This document shows, piece after piece, positions 16,349 through 24,408 of a stretch of DNA of 64,000 bases (its first letter is position 1; every line of letters starts with the position of its first letter). Below the pieces are notes generated by a model that was given only the letters and a program-made list of their open reading frames with translations, was not told the DNA's origin and made no database searches. Made by a program: the position numbers and the translations under genes. Location of the stretch: contig JAKAUN010000013.1 of the NCBI GenBank assembly GCA_021817605.1, forward strand, positions 1 through 64,000, given 5' to 3'. This DNA is from Thermoplasmata archaeon. Lineage in GTDB: Archaea; Thermoplasmatota; Thermoplasmata; Lutacidiplasmatales; UBA184.

Positions 16349-18145
16349 TCACATCGTCGGCAGAGCGACGATCCCGAGGAGGTCGAGGGAGTTGGCGAGC
16401 GTCTGCCGGACCGCGGCGACCAGCGCGATGCGGCTCTCGCGCGACGGCCCCGAGGTGAGGACCGGGAGCGCGTGGTAGAACCGGTTGAACCTGTCGGCGA
16501 GATCGTGGGCGTAGCCGGCGAGGGTGTGGACGTGGCCGCTCCGGGCCGCGTAGGCGACCGTCCGCGGCCAGCGCGAGAGGAGGCGGACGAGGGCGAGCTC
16601 CTCCGGGTCGGTGAGGAGCTTCGCATCGAAGGGGTAGGGGGGACTGTCGGCCTCGCCCTTGCGCAGCACGCTCGAGGCGCGCGCGTAGGCATACTGGACG
16701 AACGGCCCGCTGCGGCCTTCAAAGGAGAGGGCGTCCTCCCACCGAAAGCGCACCGGCTTGTCCGGCGCCACGCGCACGATGTGGAACCGCACGGCACCCG
16801 AGGCGACGGCCTCGGCGATCCGGTCGACCTCCTCCGCAGACAGGTCGTCGCGCCGCTTGAGGACCTCGGCGCGAGCTCGCGAGAACGCCTCGTCCAGCAG
16901 GTCGTCCAGCCAGACCGCACTGCCTCCGCGGGTCGACATCCGGCCCCCGCCGGGGGCGTGGATGTCCTGGTAGAACACGTAGCTCGGCCGTCGGCCCTCG
17001 CCGATCTCCGCGAGGAGCGCGTCCAGGGTCCGGGCATGGAGCTGGTGGTCCTGGCCGAGGACGTCCACCACGCGGCCGAAGCGGGAGAACTTCAGAAGAT
17101 GGTAGGCGACGTCGCGGGTCACGTAGAGGCTCACCCCGTTGCCCCGCTGGAAGACGACATGGGTCGAGTCCTTCGGAAGCCCGTAGCTCTCCGCATCGAT
17201 CGCCCAGGCGCCGTTCTCCTCCTGGAGGGCGTGCGGGGCGGCCCGCAGCCGCTCGAGCACCTTCTCGACCGAGCCGTCCTTGAGGAGGTCGGACTCCCAG
17301 ACGAACTCGTCAAAGCGTATCCCGAGGCGCGCGAGGGAGGCGAGCATCGCGTCTAGGATCTCCCCGGCGAGAGCGCGATGCGCCGCGGGAGCCGCGCCGC
17401 TCTCGATAAGGCGGACGAACTCGGCGACCGCCTCCGCGGTCTCCCGATGCTCCTTGAGGTAGGCGCTGAGCGCCGGGTACGGCCGGCCGCGGTAGTGGTC
17501 GACCTTCTCGCCGGGCCGCTCCTGGCCCTCGACGCTGGCTCGGACCGGCTCCGGCCAGGCCTCCCTCGGCTGCTGCCAGAGCCAGGTGACCATCGCCGCC
17601 TGGCGGCCCATGTCGTCCACGTAGTACTGCGTCGTCACCCGGCCGCCGGCCGCCCGCGCCGCGCGGGAAAGCGTGTCGCCGACGATCGCGTTGCGGACGC
17701 GTCCGACGTGGAGAGGGCCGGTCGGGTTCGAGCTCGTATGCTCGATGCAGACCGGTTCGCCTGCGGCCTCGGCGCGTCCGTACTCCCCGCCGCGGCCGAG
17801 GACAAGCGAGAGGATCGTCGCGACCAGTTCCCCGGGGTCAAGGGTGACGTTGACGTAGGCTCCCTCGGCACGAGCCTGGAGCACCGGCTCTCCCGGCGGA
17901 AAGGCAGCGGCGAGACGGGCGGCGAGGGCCTCGGGAGGCTCCTTGGCCGCGGCGGCCAGCCGATGGACCGGCAGGGCGAGGTCCGCGCCCTCGGCGCTCG
18001 AGAACTCGAGCTGCTCGGCGGCGGCGGTCTCTCCGAGCGGGACGCCGACCTCGGCCGCCGCCCGGGCGAGGCGGGAGGCGACCTCGCCTATCCACGCTTC
18101 CCAGGGGTCGACGATGGGTGTCGTCCTCGTGCTCGACGTTCCCAC
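16349..18145 (-). CDS. argS: arginyl-tRNA synthetase
   Basis: Charges tRNA-Arg. The 598-residue class I enzyme has an N-terminal tRNA-recognition (Arg-N) domain, the HIGH variant HVGR at residues 146-149 within SSNPTGPLHVGR, YYVDDMGRQ, VDVLGQDHQLHAR, and a DALR-type anticodon-binding domain at the C-terminus (FNRFYHALPV and ...SLDLLGI). The KMSKS equivalent is weak (GGRMSTRGG), as is usual in many ArgRS. GTG at 18145 is the only start that includes the whole N-domain. Confidence 0.95.
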   Translation of the reverse strand: MGTSSTRTTPIVDPWEAWIGEVASRLARAAAEVGVPLGETAAAEQLEFSSAEGADLALPVHRLAAAAKEPPEALAARLAAAFPPGEPVLQARAEGAYVNVTLDPGELVATILSLVLGRGGEYGRAEAAGEPVCIEHTSSNPTGPLHVGRVRNAIVGDTLSRAARAAGGRVTTQYYVDDMGRQAAMVTWLWQQPREAWPEPVRASVEGQERPGEKVDHYRGRPYPALSAYLKEHRETAEAVAEFVRLIESGAAPAAHRALAGEILDAMLASLARLGIRFDEFVWESDLLKDGSVEKVLERLRAAPHALQEENGAWAIDAESYGLPKDSTHVVFQRGNGVSLYVTRDVAYHLLKFSRFGRVVDVLGQDHQLHARTLDALLAEIGEGRRPSYVFYQDIHAPGGGRMSTRGGSAVWLDDLLDEAFSRARAEVLKRRDDLSAEEVDRIAEAVASGAVRFHIVRVAPDKPVRFRWEDALSFEGRSGPFVQYAYARASSVLRKGEADSPPYPFDAKLLTDPEELALVRLLSRWPRTVAYAARSGHVHTLAGYAHDLADRFNRFYHALPVLTSGPSRESRIALVAAVRQTLANSLDLLGIVALPTM

Positions 18146-18166
18146 GGTCGCCCCGCTTCGAAGCGG

Positions 18167-18172
18167 CTTTAC
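18167..18172. promoter_or_regulatory. possible shared TATA-like element
   Basis: CTTTAC lies about 25 bp from the argS GTG (minus) and about 29 bp from the ThiI-like ATG at 18199 (plus), the same geometry as at 9091 and 14185, but the sequence is weaker. Confidence 0.3.
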
Positions 18173-18198
18173 GGGGGCGTCCGATTAAACCCTTCCCG

Positions 18199-19098
18199 AT
18201 GACCGCCCTTTTGCTCGTGCGCTACGGCGAACTCGCGCTCAAGTCGCCGCCGGTGCGCCGGGAGTTCGAGGCGACCCTGCGACGCAACCTCGTCGGCCAG
18301 TTCGTCCACGAGGGGCTTTCGCTAAGGTTGCGCTCGGACCGTGGTCACCTCTACGCGGAAGCGGACGACGCCGACGCCGCAGCGCGGCTCGTGCGTCGCG
18401 TCTTCGGCGTGACCTCGCTGAGCGTGGTGCACGAAGTGCCGACCTCCCGCGAGGGGATCCGCGACCGCCTCCTCGAGCTCTCGGACGGAAAGCTCGTCGC
18501 AGGATCCACCTTCGCGGTGCGGGCGCGGCGGACCGGCCAACACCCGTTCACCAGCCAGGAGCTCGCGCGGGACCTCGGTGCCGATCTCCTCGCGCGGTTC
18601 GGGGACCGGGGGCTTCGGGTCGACCTCACCCAGCCTCAGGTCGAGCTCTTCGTCGAAGTGCGCGGACCGAGGACTTACCTCTACTTTGACCGCCAACGGG
18701 GCCCCGGAGGGATCCCGCTCGGCGTGGCGGGCCGGCTGGTCGCCGTGGTCGACGGCCTCCGCGGGGCCCTCGGCGCCTACCTCATGATGAAGCGCGGATG
18801 CCGCGTGACGTTGGTCACCTTGCCCGGGAGCGAGACGCTCGTTAAGGAGGTGCTGCTGCGGTTCGACCCCGAGGCGAAGGTGGAATCCTCCGAAGCCGGG
18901 ACCGGGGCCGTGGAGGCCCTCCTCCGACGGCTGGTCGAGACGACCCGCGCGGATGGGGTCGTGCTTCCGATAGGCGTCGACGAGTTCCCGGCGGCACGCG
19001 AGCGCTGGGGCTCGGTCCTCGTCTTCTCGCCGACCGTGGGCTTTTCCGACGAGGAGGTGGTCAAGGAATGGCAGAGCGTCGCCGCCCTCGCCTCCTAG
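18199..19098 (+). CDS. ThiI-like THUMP protein with degenerate PP-loop
   Basis: A 299-residue relative of ThiI, the enzyme of 4-thiouridine synthesis in tRNA. The N-terminus LLVRYGELALKS, the THUMP domain (about 60-165) and RGPGGIPLGVAGR match ThiI. However, the ATP pyrophosphatase motif SGGxDS, expected at about residues 183-190, reads VVDGLRGA, while the following AYLMMKRGC helix is intact. It is also 90 or more residues shorter than bacterial ThiI and has no rhodanese domain. It could bind tRNA without adenylating it, or serve as partner of another enzyme. A TATA-like element lies about 29 bp upstream. Confidence 0.75.
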   Translation: MTALLLVRYGELALKSPPVRREFEATLRRNLVGQFVHEGLSLRLRSDRGHLYAEADDADAAARLVRRVFGVTSLSVVHEVPTSREGIRDRLLELSDGKLVAGSTFAVRARRTGQHPFTSQELARDLGADLLARFGDRGLRVDLTQPQVELFVEVRGPRTYLYFDRQRGPGGIPLGVAGRLVAVVDGLRGALGAYLMMKRGCRVTLVTLPGSETLVKEVLLRFDPEAKVESSEAGTGAVEALLRRLVETTRADGVVLPIGVDEFPAARERWGSVLVFSPTVGFSDEEVVKEWQSVAALAS

Positions 19099-19295
19099 CC
19101 TTCGACCGGGACCCAGCTCCCGCCACGACCCCCTCCGACGCCCCGGCGGAGGAGGGGTCCGGGGAGCCTGCCTCGGAGGAGGAGCGCGGGTCGGCCGAGC
19201 GGCTCCGGGAGCGTCAGAAGCGCTGGTTCCGCGAGCTCGCCCGCTACGAGTCGCGGAAAGCCCCCCTTACCGAGGAGCCGCCGCGCCAGCCTTAA
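19068..19295 (+). CDS. small acidic/basic hypothetical protein
   Basis: A 75-residue ORF starting with ATG inside the last 31 bp of the ThiI-like gene. It has a disordered Ser/Glu/Pro-rich first half and a charged helix ERLRERQKRWFRELARYES in the second. No family is recognised. Overlap with the upstream gene suggests translational coupling; it ends just before L18a. Moderate doubt remains that it is translated. Confidence 0.4.
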   Translation: MAERRRPRLLAFDRDPAPATTPSDAPAEEGSGEPASEEERGSAERLRERQKRWFRELARYESRKAPLTEEPPRQP

Positions 19296-19329
19296 GAGGG
19301 CTGCCGGGTCGGGCCGCCGAGGACGATCG

Positions 19330-19518
19330 ATGTCCGTCTTCCGCGTGGAAGGTTCGTTCAACGCCCGCCGCGGCTACTGGCAGCCGTTCACCAAGAGCCA
19401 CGAGGCCGAGTCGCCCGAGCAGGCGCGGGAGTGGGCGCTCTCGGAGATCGGGGGATGCCACGGGGTCAAGCGCCAGCGGATACGGATCACCTCGGTTTCC
19501 GAGGTCCCGGCGGCGTAG
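19330..19518 (+). CDS. rpl18a: ribosomal protein L18a / LX
   Basis: A 62-residue archaeal large-subunit protein. It carries the family pattern: F-x-V-E-G-S-F at the start, QPFTKSHEAES in the middle, and GCHGVKRQRIRITSV at the end. L18a preceding prefoldin alpha and FtsY is a standard archaeal order. A TTAAGAG element around 19291-19297 could serve as promoter, giving a short leader. Confidence 0.9.
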   Translation: MSVFRVEGSFNARRGYWQPFTKSHEAESPEQAREWALSEIGGCHGVKRQRIRITSVSEVPAA

Positions 19519-19718
19519 GCCTTCCGCTCGTCACGGACGGCGGCCGATCTGCGGCCCAAACCGGGTTTCGCCGTGGCGGCTAGCTCTCCTTAGGGCGGGC
19601 GCTCCCGGGCCGCGGGATCGCCGAAACGTCCGCCGGCTGCCGGCGGCGCCGGGGTCCCTGGCGAGGCAGCCCGAGGGGCGGTCGAGGGCCGGGCGACCGG
19701 CCGGGTCGAGGACCAACC

Positions 19719-19726
19719 GTTAAGTC
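19719..19726 (+). promoter_or_regulatory. TATA-like element for pfdA-ftsY operon
   Basis: GTTAAGTC centred 29 bp before the pfdA ATG at 19751. The rest of the 19519-19750 spacer is GC-rich and shows no gene. Confidence 0.45.
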
Positions 19727-19750
19727 GGGACCCTCTCTCGGCGGCCCGTC

Positions 19751-20224
19751 ATGGCCCAGGCATCTCCTCCCGGCGAGGGAGCGACCCCGACGGAAGCCCA
19801 GCTGCAGGAGGATCTCATGCGCCTCGAGGCCTACCGCAGCCAGTTCAACAGCCTCGCCCAGCAGCTCCAGCTGCTCTCGGCATCGCGCCAGGACCACGTC
19901 CGGGCACGCGAGAGCCTCGAGGGCGTCGACCGGGCAGCCCCCGGCACGGAGTTCCTCCTACCGTTGGGCGGGGAGGCGTTCGTCCGCGGGAGCGTCGGAC
20001 ACGAGGAGCCGGTGCTCCTCGGCATAGGCTCGGGAGTGCTGGTCGAGATGGAGCGGCCGAAGGCGTCCGAGATCCTGGCGCAGCGGCTCGACCGGATCGA
20101 CCAGGCCCTACGCGAGCTCGAAGGGAACATGGGGGCCCTCGAGGAGCGGATCCAGCTCATCTCGCGTCGCCTCGACCAGGCGGCGCGCAGGGAAGAGGCG
20201 GGCCCGGATGTGGGCCGGACTTAA
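19751..20224 (+). CDS. pfdA: prefoldin alpha subunit
   Basis: The larger prefoldin subunit, forming the dimeric core of the alpha2-beta4 chaperone. The 157-residue protein has an N-terminal coiled coil (about 15-55), a beta-hairpin region with TEFLLPLGGEAFVRG and GIGSGVLVE (70-105), and a C-terminal coiled coil (110-150). Its 3' end overlaps ftsY by 17 bp. The beta subunit is encoded 9 kb away at 10202-10582. Confidence 0.92.
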   Translation: MAQASPPGEGATPTEAQLQEDLMRLEAYRSQFNSLAQQLQLLSASRQDHVRARESLEGVDRAAPGTEFLLPLGGEAFVRGSVGHEEPVLLGIGSGVLVEMERPKASEILAQRLDRIDQALRELEGNMGALEERIQLISRRLDQAARREEAGPDVGRT

Positions 20225-21269
20225 GGCACGCCTGCGAACTCGCAGGGAGGCCGCCGACGCCGAGCCTGCGGCGGCGGAACCCCCGGTCCCTTCCAAGCCC
20301 ACGGAGGCGGCTCCTTCCGGCCGCCCCCCTGCACCCGCCGCCTCGCCTCCCCATCCCGCGCCGGAGAGACGGGGGCCGGGCAAGGAGGTCTTCGCCGAGG
20401 GATTCTTCGGGCAGCGGGTCAAGGAAGCGACGATCGACGACGTCCTGGACGACCTCGAGATCGCCCTGTTGCAGTCGGACGTGGCGCTGCCCGTCGTCGA
20501 GCGCCTTCGACGCAACCTCCGCAAGGAGTTCGCGGGACGGAAGCTCCGCTACGGGGTCGACGCGGAAGAGGCGATCCGCGCGTCGCTCGAGCGCTCGACC
20601 CGGGAGATCCTCACCTCTCCGCCGTTCGACCTTGCCGGAAAGATCCGCAGCCACACCCCCAAGCCGTTCGTGATCCTCTTCGTAGGAGTCAACGGCACCG
20701 GTAAGACCACCACGGTCGCCAAGCTCGCCGTCTGGCTCCGTGCTCAGGCACTCTCCTGCGTGATCGCCGCGGGCGACACCTACCGAGCCGGCGCGATCGA
20801 GCAGCTGCTCGTCCACGGCGAGAGGCTCGGCGTACGCGTCATCCGCCAGCAGGAGGGGAGCGACCCGGCCGCGGTCGGCTTCGACGCGATCGAGCACGCC
20901 CGAGCGAAGGGGATCGACGTCGTCCTCGTCGACACCGCCGGCCGCCAGCACACCAACGAGAACCTGGTCGAGGAGGCGAAGAAGATCCGCAGGGTCACCC
21001 AGCCGGCCCTCACGTTCTTCGTGGGCGATGCCCTCACCGGCAACGACCTCGTGGAACAGGCGACCCTCTTCGAGAAGGCGATCGGCATCGACGGGCTCGT
21101 GCTCACCAAGCTGGACGCCGACGTGAAGGGCGGAGGAGCCCTCAGCGCGACGTTCGTCACGCACAAGCCCATCGTCTTCGTCGGCGTTGGGCAGGGCTAC
21201 GACGACCTGAGGCCGTTCGAGGCGGAGTGGATGGTCCGCCGCCTCTTCGCAGAGGAGGCCGCCGGGTGA
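20208..21269 (+). CDS. ftsY: signal recognition particle receptor FtsY
   Basis: The SRP receptor GTPase that docks ribosome-nascent chain complexes at the membrane. The 353 residues comprise a disordered Pro/Ala/Glu-rich membrane-proximal leader (1-60), the four-helix N domain (about 65-150), and the G domain with GVNGTGKTT (G1), DTYRAGA, DTAGRQ (G3), and TKLDAD (G4), plus the closing GVGQGYDDLRPF. ATG at 20208 overlaps pfdA; the stop overlaps the methyltransferase start (GTGA). Confidence 0.96.
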   Translation: MWAGLKARLRTRREAADAEPAAAEPPVPSKPTEAAPSGRPPAPAASPPHPAPERRGPGKEVFAEGFFGQRVKEATIDDVLDDLEIALLQSDVALPVVERLRRNLRKEFAGRKLRYGVDAEEAIRASLERSTREILTSPPFDLAGKIRSHTPKPFVILFVGVNGTGKTTTVAKLAVWLRAQALSCVIAAGDTYRAGAIEQLLVHGERLGVRVIRQQEGSDPAAVGFDAIEHARAKGIDVVLVDTAGRQHTNENLVEEAKKIRRVTQPALTFFVGDALTGNDLVEQATLFEKAIGIDGLVLTKLDADVKGGGALSATFVTHKPIVFVGVGQGYDDLRPFEAEWMVRRLFAEEAAG

Positions 21270-22018
21270 CCGGCAGGATCCGGCTCGTCCTCGTCCGGCC
21301 GAAGGAGGACGGCAACGTCGGCGCGGCTGCCCGCGTCGCGCGCAACTTCGGCGCCGCGGAGATCGTCCTGGTCCGTCCCCGGGCACGCCTCGGGGAGGAG
21401 GCACGGCGGCGGGCGATGGGCGGGCTCGCCCTCTTGCGCTCGGCGCGGAAGGAGGGTGACCTCGCCGGCGCCGTGGAGGGCTGCGACCTCGTCGTGGGGA
21501 CGACCGACCTCGCCTTCGGCCGCTCGACCGCCTACCTGCGTCGCACGGTGAGCCCCGAGCGCCTCGGCGAGCTCGTTTGGGCCGCCGAGGGAACGATCGC
21601 CGTGGTCTTCGGCCCCGAGGACAACGGGCTCTCCCGCGAGGAGCTCGCGCGCTGCGATTTGCTCGTCCACGTGCCAGCCCGACGCGAGTTCCCCACCCTC
21701 AACCTCTCCCACGCCGTCGCGGTCGTCCTCTACGCGGTGCACCGGGCTCAGGGTCCGGACAACCCGGAGACGACCCCCGCGCCGGAATCGATCGTGCTCA
21801 ACGGACGGGAGAAGGAGATCCTGCTCGAGCGAATCGGGACCCTGGCGGCCGCGACCGGCTACCCCGCGCACAAACGACGGGGTTTAATCCTCCTGTTCCG
21901 TCGCGTCCTCGGCCGGTCGACGCCCTCCGAGGCGGAGTACCGGATGATGCTCGGGCTCTTCGCCAGCTTCGGGCGCGCTCTTGCAAGAAGGGGGGAACGT
22001 GACGGAAGGAAACGGTGA
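21266..22018 (+). CDS. trmJ: TrmJ-type tRNA 2'-O-methyltransferase (SPOUT)
   Basis: A 250-residue SPOUT methyltransferase, likely methylating the 2'-O of nucleotide 32 of tRNAs. The trefoil-knot motifs are complete: VRPKEDGNVGAAARVARNFG (motif 1 with catalytic Arg), VVFGPEDNGLSREEL (motif 2), and PTLNLSHAVAVVLY (motif 3). The C-terminal helical extension (about 165-250) matches TrmJ. GTG at 21266 overlaps the ftsY stop. The exact target among archaeal SpoU-type enzymes is inferred. Confidence 0.85.
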   Translation: MTGRIRLVLVRPKEDGNVGAAARVARNFGAAEIVLVRPRARLGEEARRRAMGGLALLRSARKEGDLAGAVEGCDLVVGTTDLAFGRSTAYLRRTVSPERLGELVWAAEGTIAVVFGPEDNGLSREELARCDLLVHVPARREFPTLNLSHAVAVVLYAVHRAQGPDNPETTPAPESIVLNGREKEILLERIGTLAAATGYPAHKRRGLILLFRRVLGRSTPSEAEYRMMLGLFASFGRALARRGERDGRKR

Positions 22019-22439
22019 CTGGCTTCGGGTCCGAGGCCTCGGACGCGAGCGGTTTGCGAACTACCTCGCCGACTATCTGGTGACGCTCGGCTTCTCGGTC
22101 GACCGCGAGGGCGCGAGCGTGCCAAACGAGAACCGGGTGGCCGGACGCCTCGAGCGGACCAACCCCGCCGTCCCCTCGGCAGCCCACTCGGTCTCCTTCC
22201 GCCTCTATTCGACCAGCGGCGGCGCCGCCCTCGTCTGGGAGACGCCGACGCAGCTCGAGGGAGCCGAGCGCGCCCGGATGGACCGTTTCGTCCGCGAGAT
22301 CATGAGCCACCTCGAGCGGGCGATCTCCACCGAGAGCCACGCGACCGCGAAGGTCTTCCGCCCGTCGACCTCGCGTCTCCCCTGGGAGAAACCCCTCGCG
22401 GCGGAGGAGCCGGCGGGCGACCCGGTCCCCGGCGGCTAG
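21999..22439 (+). CDS. conserved-looking hypothetical protein
   Basis: A 146-residue protein beginning with GTG inside the 3' end of trmJ. A compact alpha-beta stretch (residues 5-100: DWLRVRGLGRERFANYLADYL, then strands with VSFRLYSTSGG and ALVWETPTQ) resembles a small DNA/RNA- or ligand-binding fold, followed by a helix and a Pro-rich tail. I do not recognise it. Position between trmJ and L15e hints at an informational role, but this is weak. Confidence 0.55.
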   Translation: MTEGNGDWLRVRGLGRERFANYLADYLVTLGFSVDREGASVPNENRVAGRLERTNPAVPSAAHSVSFRLYSTSGGAALVWETPTQLEGAERARMDRFVREIMSHLERAISTESHATAKVFRPSTSRLPWEKPLAAEEPAGDPVPGG

Positions 22440-22462
22440 TCCCCCGGCGCTCCGGCGGCAGG

Positions 22463-22470
22463 CTTATAAT
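22463..22470 (+). promoter_or_regulatory. TATA box of rpl15e
   Basis: CTTATAAT is centred about 32 bp before the L15e ATG, predicting a leader of only a few nucleotides. Confidence 0.6.
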
Positions 22471-22498
22471 CCGACCCCGGGTCCCACGCCCGCTTCCT

Positions 22499-23113
22499 AT
22501 GGCGAGTTCGGCCTACCGCTACATGGCCCGATCGTTCCGGGCGACGCAGGGGGACGAGGGTGCCGGCCTTCGGCACGAGCGTCTCCTCTCCTGGAGGAGG
22601 GACCATAGCGTCACGCGCCTCGAGCACCCGACCCGTCTCGACCGGGCCCGCTCGGTCGGCTTCCGGGCGAAGGGTGGCTACGTGGTCGTACGGGTCCGTG
22701 TCCGTCGCGGCGGCCAGAACAAGCGCGCGATCATCGCGGGACGCCGGCCCAAGCGCAAGGGTATCCTCCGGATGACCCTCGCGAAGAGCCTCCGACGGAT
22801 CGCCGAGGAGCGGGCGCAGAAGCACTACCCGAACCTCGAGGTCCTCAACTCCTACTGGGTGGGAGAGGACGGCAAGCAGAAGTTCTTCGAGGTCATCTTG
22901 GTCGATCCGGTCCATCCGGAGATCCTCGCCGACCCGAAGATCAGCTGGATCGCCGACCCCGTTCACAAGGGGAGGGTCTACCGCGGCCTCACGAGCGCAG
23001 GGAAGGAGGGCCGTGGCCTCCGCTGGAAGGGGAAGGGTGCCGAGCGCTACCGTCCGTCCCGCGCGCGCAACCGCCGGCCCGAGCGACGCACCCAGACCAA
23101 GGTCATCCCGTAG
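22499..23113 (+). CDS. rpl15e: ribosomal protein L15e
   Basis: A 204-residue basic large-subunit protein unique to archaea and eukaryotes. The family blocks are present: SAYRYMARSF at the N-terminus, RLDRARSVGFRAKGGYVVVRVRVRRGG, RPKRKGI, YPNLEVLNSYWVGEDGKQKFFEVILVDP, and a basic C-terminus with GLTSAGKEGRG. Its last 11 bp overlap the convergent TOPRIM gene. Confidence 0.97.
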   Translation: MASSAYRYMARSFRATQGDEGAGLRHERLLSWRRDHSVTRLEHPTRLDRARSVGFRAKGGYVVVRVRVRRGGQNKRAIIAGRRPKRKGILRMTLAKSLRRIAEERAQKHYPNLEVLNSYWVGEDGKQKFFEVILVDPVHPEILADPKISWIADPVHKGRVYRGLTSAGKEGRGLRWKGKGAERYRPSRARNRRPERRTQTKVIP

Positions 23114-23609
23114 CGAGCCGCTCGGGAGAACCCGGGCGTCCGTCCAGCAGCGTGTCGAGCGAGCGTCCCGTCGCTTCGGCGTGCCGTCGGGCCCAGCCGT
23201 AGAGACCCTCGACGTGGACGAGCTCGCCGCGAAGGATGCGGGCGAGCCGCTGGCGGTAGCCGAGGTCGAGCTCGACGCTCTCGGCCTCGAGGAACTCCTT
23301 GAGACGGTGGGCGAGGTGCCCGCCTTCGGTGTCCCAGTCGGTGAGGACGATCGTCTTCCGCCGTCCCCGCGCGAGCTGGTGCGCGGTCCGGGAGAGCGTG
23401 CGGCCGCCGTGCACGGCGACCACCGGGCCGGTCCATCCCAGCCGACGGACGGAGAGACGGTCGCGGTCCCCCTCGACGACCACGACGCAGGCGCCGTCCT
23501 CCTCCTCGTCGAGGAGCTTGAGCCAGACCTCGACGAACCGGTCGAAGGCGGGGTCGGCCGGCAGCGGTAGAGGCATCGCAGCAGGCGGGAAAGGGGCGGG
23601 GCCCGTCAT
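23103..23609 (-). CDS. small TOPRIM-domain protein (UPF0292-like)
   Basis: A 168-residue protein with a single TOPRIM fold: the catalytic-type Glu lies in VVVVEGDRD (about residues 42-50) and the DxD pair in VLTDWDTEGG (about 88-97). This is the arrangement of archaeal UPF0292/DnaG-like small TOPRIM proteins, which may act on RNA or DNA. A C-terminal helical region (GLYGWARRHAEATG) follows. Convergent with L15e. The biochemical role is not known to me. Confidence 0.82.
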   Translation of the reverse strand: MTGPAPFPPAAMPLPLPADPAFDRFVEVWLKLLDEEEDGACVVVVEGDRDRLSVRRLGWTGPVVAVHGGRTLSRTAHQLARGRRKTIVLTDWDTEGGHLAHRLKEFLEAESVELDLGYRQRLARILRGELVHVEGLYGWARRHAEATGRSLDTLLDGRPGSPERLATG

Positions 23610-23727
23610 CTACCTTAGGGGGGCCGGGAACCCTCCTGCTCCCATCGCCCACCCTCCGCCCCCTTCGGTGGCCCGCACGCTTATGGTCGGGGGGCGCTCC
23701 CCTCGGCGCTCCCGAGGGAGGAGGTCG

Positions 23728-24408
23728 GTGCCGGAGGTCTACAGCTTGCTGCTCGAGTGGCGTCGCGCCGAGACGACGGCGCGGACGCTGGCGAAGCTGC
23801 CCCCGGACTACTACGCCACGACGACCCGCTACCTCGACGAGCTCAAGCGCTCCTACGAGTCGGAGCTGCGCGAGAATCCCTCGGCGCGCCGCGGCGAGAT
23901 CGCCCGACAGACCTACCAGAGGGCGAGCCAGGTCGCCCGCGACATTCTCGAGGCGCGCCTGCAGAAGCTCCTCGCTCTCGCCTTCCAGGCGAGCATCGGC
24001 GCCCCTCGTGACCTTCCCAACTCGCTTCCCGAGGAGAAGCTTCTCTTCGACCGCCTCCTCACGACCCTTCTCGAGCACCGACACGGGCTGGCCCCGTACC
24101 TCGAGCCGCAGGCGCCACCGGCGTTGGCGCATGCCTCCCCGGCTCCCGCCGCGTCGGCGGTATCGCCCCCAGCTCCCGCTCCGTCCCGACCCGCTGCCCC
24201 TCAACCCCCGCCGGCCGCGGCCGGTGTCGGGAGCTACGTGCGCATCGTCGGGGAGCCGCGGACGATCGAGGCGGGCTCGGAGACGATCGACCTCGCCAAG
24301 GACGACGTGCTCTCCCTTCCTCCGGACGTCGCCAAGCTGTTGGTCGACGCCCACGTCGCCGAGCCGCTGAGCGTGGCCCCGACGCCGCGTCGCGCCGAGC
24401 CGGCCTAG
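23728..24408 (+). CDS. GINS complex subunit, Gins51 type
   Basis: A 226-residue subunit of GINS, the link between MCM helicase and GAN/RecJ or polymerase in the archaeal replisome. The N-terminal helical A domain starts YSLLLEWRRAET and contains LPPDYYATTTRYLDELKRSYESEL; the C-terminal B domain contains SYVRIVGEPRTIEAG and DDVLSLPPDVAKLLVDAHVAEPL. A Pro/Ala-rich linker of about 45 residues separates them, the A-then-B order of Gins51. GTG at 23728 is preceded by GGGAGGAGG at 4-12 bp, a strong ribosome binding site that decides the start. Confidence 0.88.
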   Translation: MPEVYSLLLEWRRAETTARTLAKLPPDYYATTTRYLDELKRSYESELRENPSARRGEIARQTYQRASQVARDILEARLQKLLALAFQASIGAPRDLPNSLPEEKLLFDRLLTTLLEHRHGLAPYLEPQAPPALAHASPAPAASAVSPPAPAPSRPAAPQPPPAAAGVGSYVRIVGEPRTIEAGSETIDLAKDDVLSLPPDVAKLLVDAHVAEPLSVAPTPRRAEPA

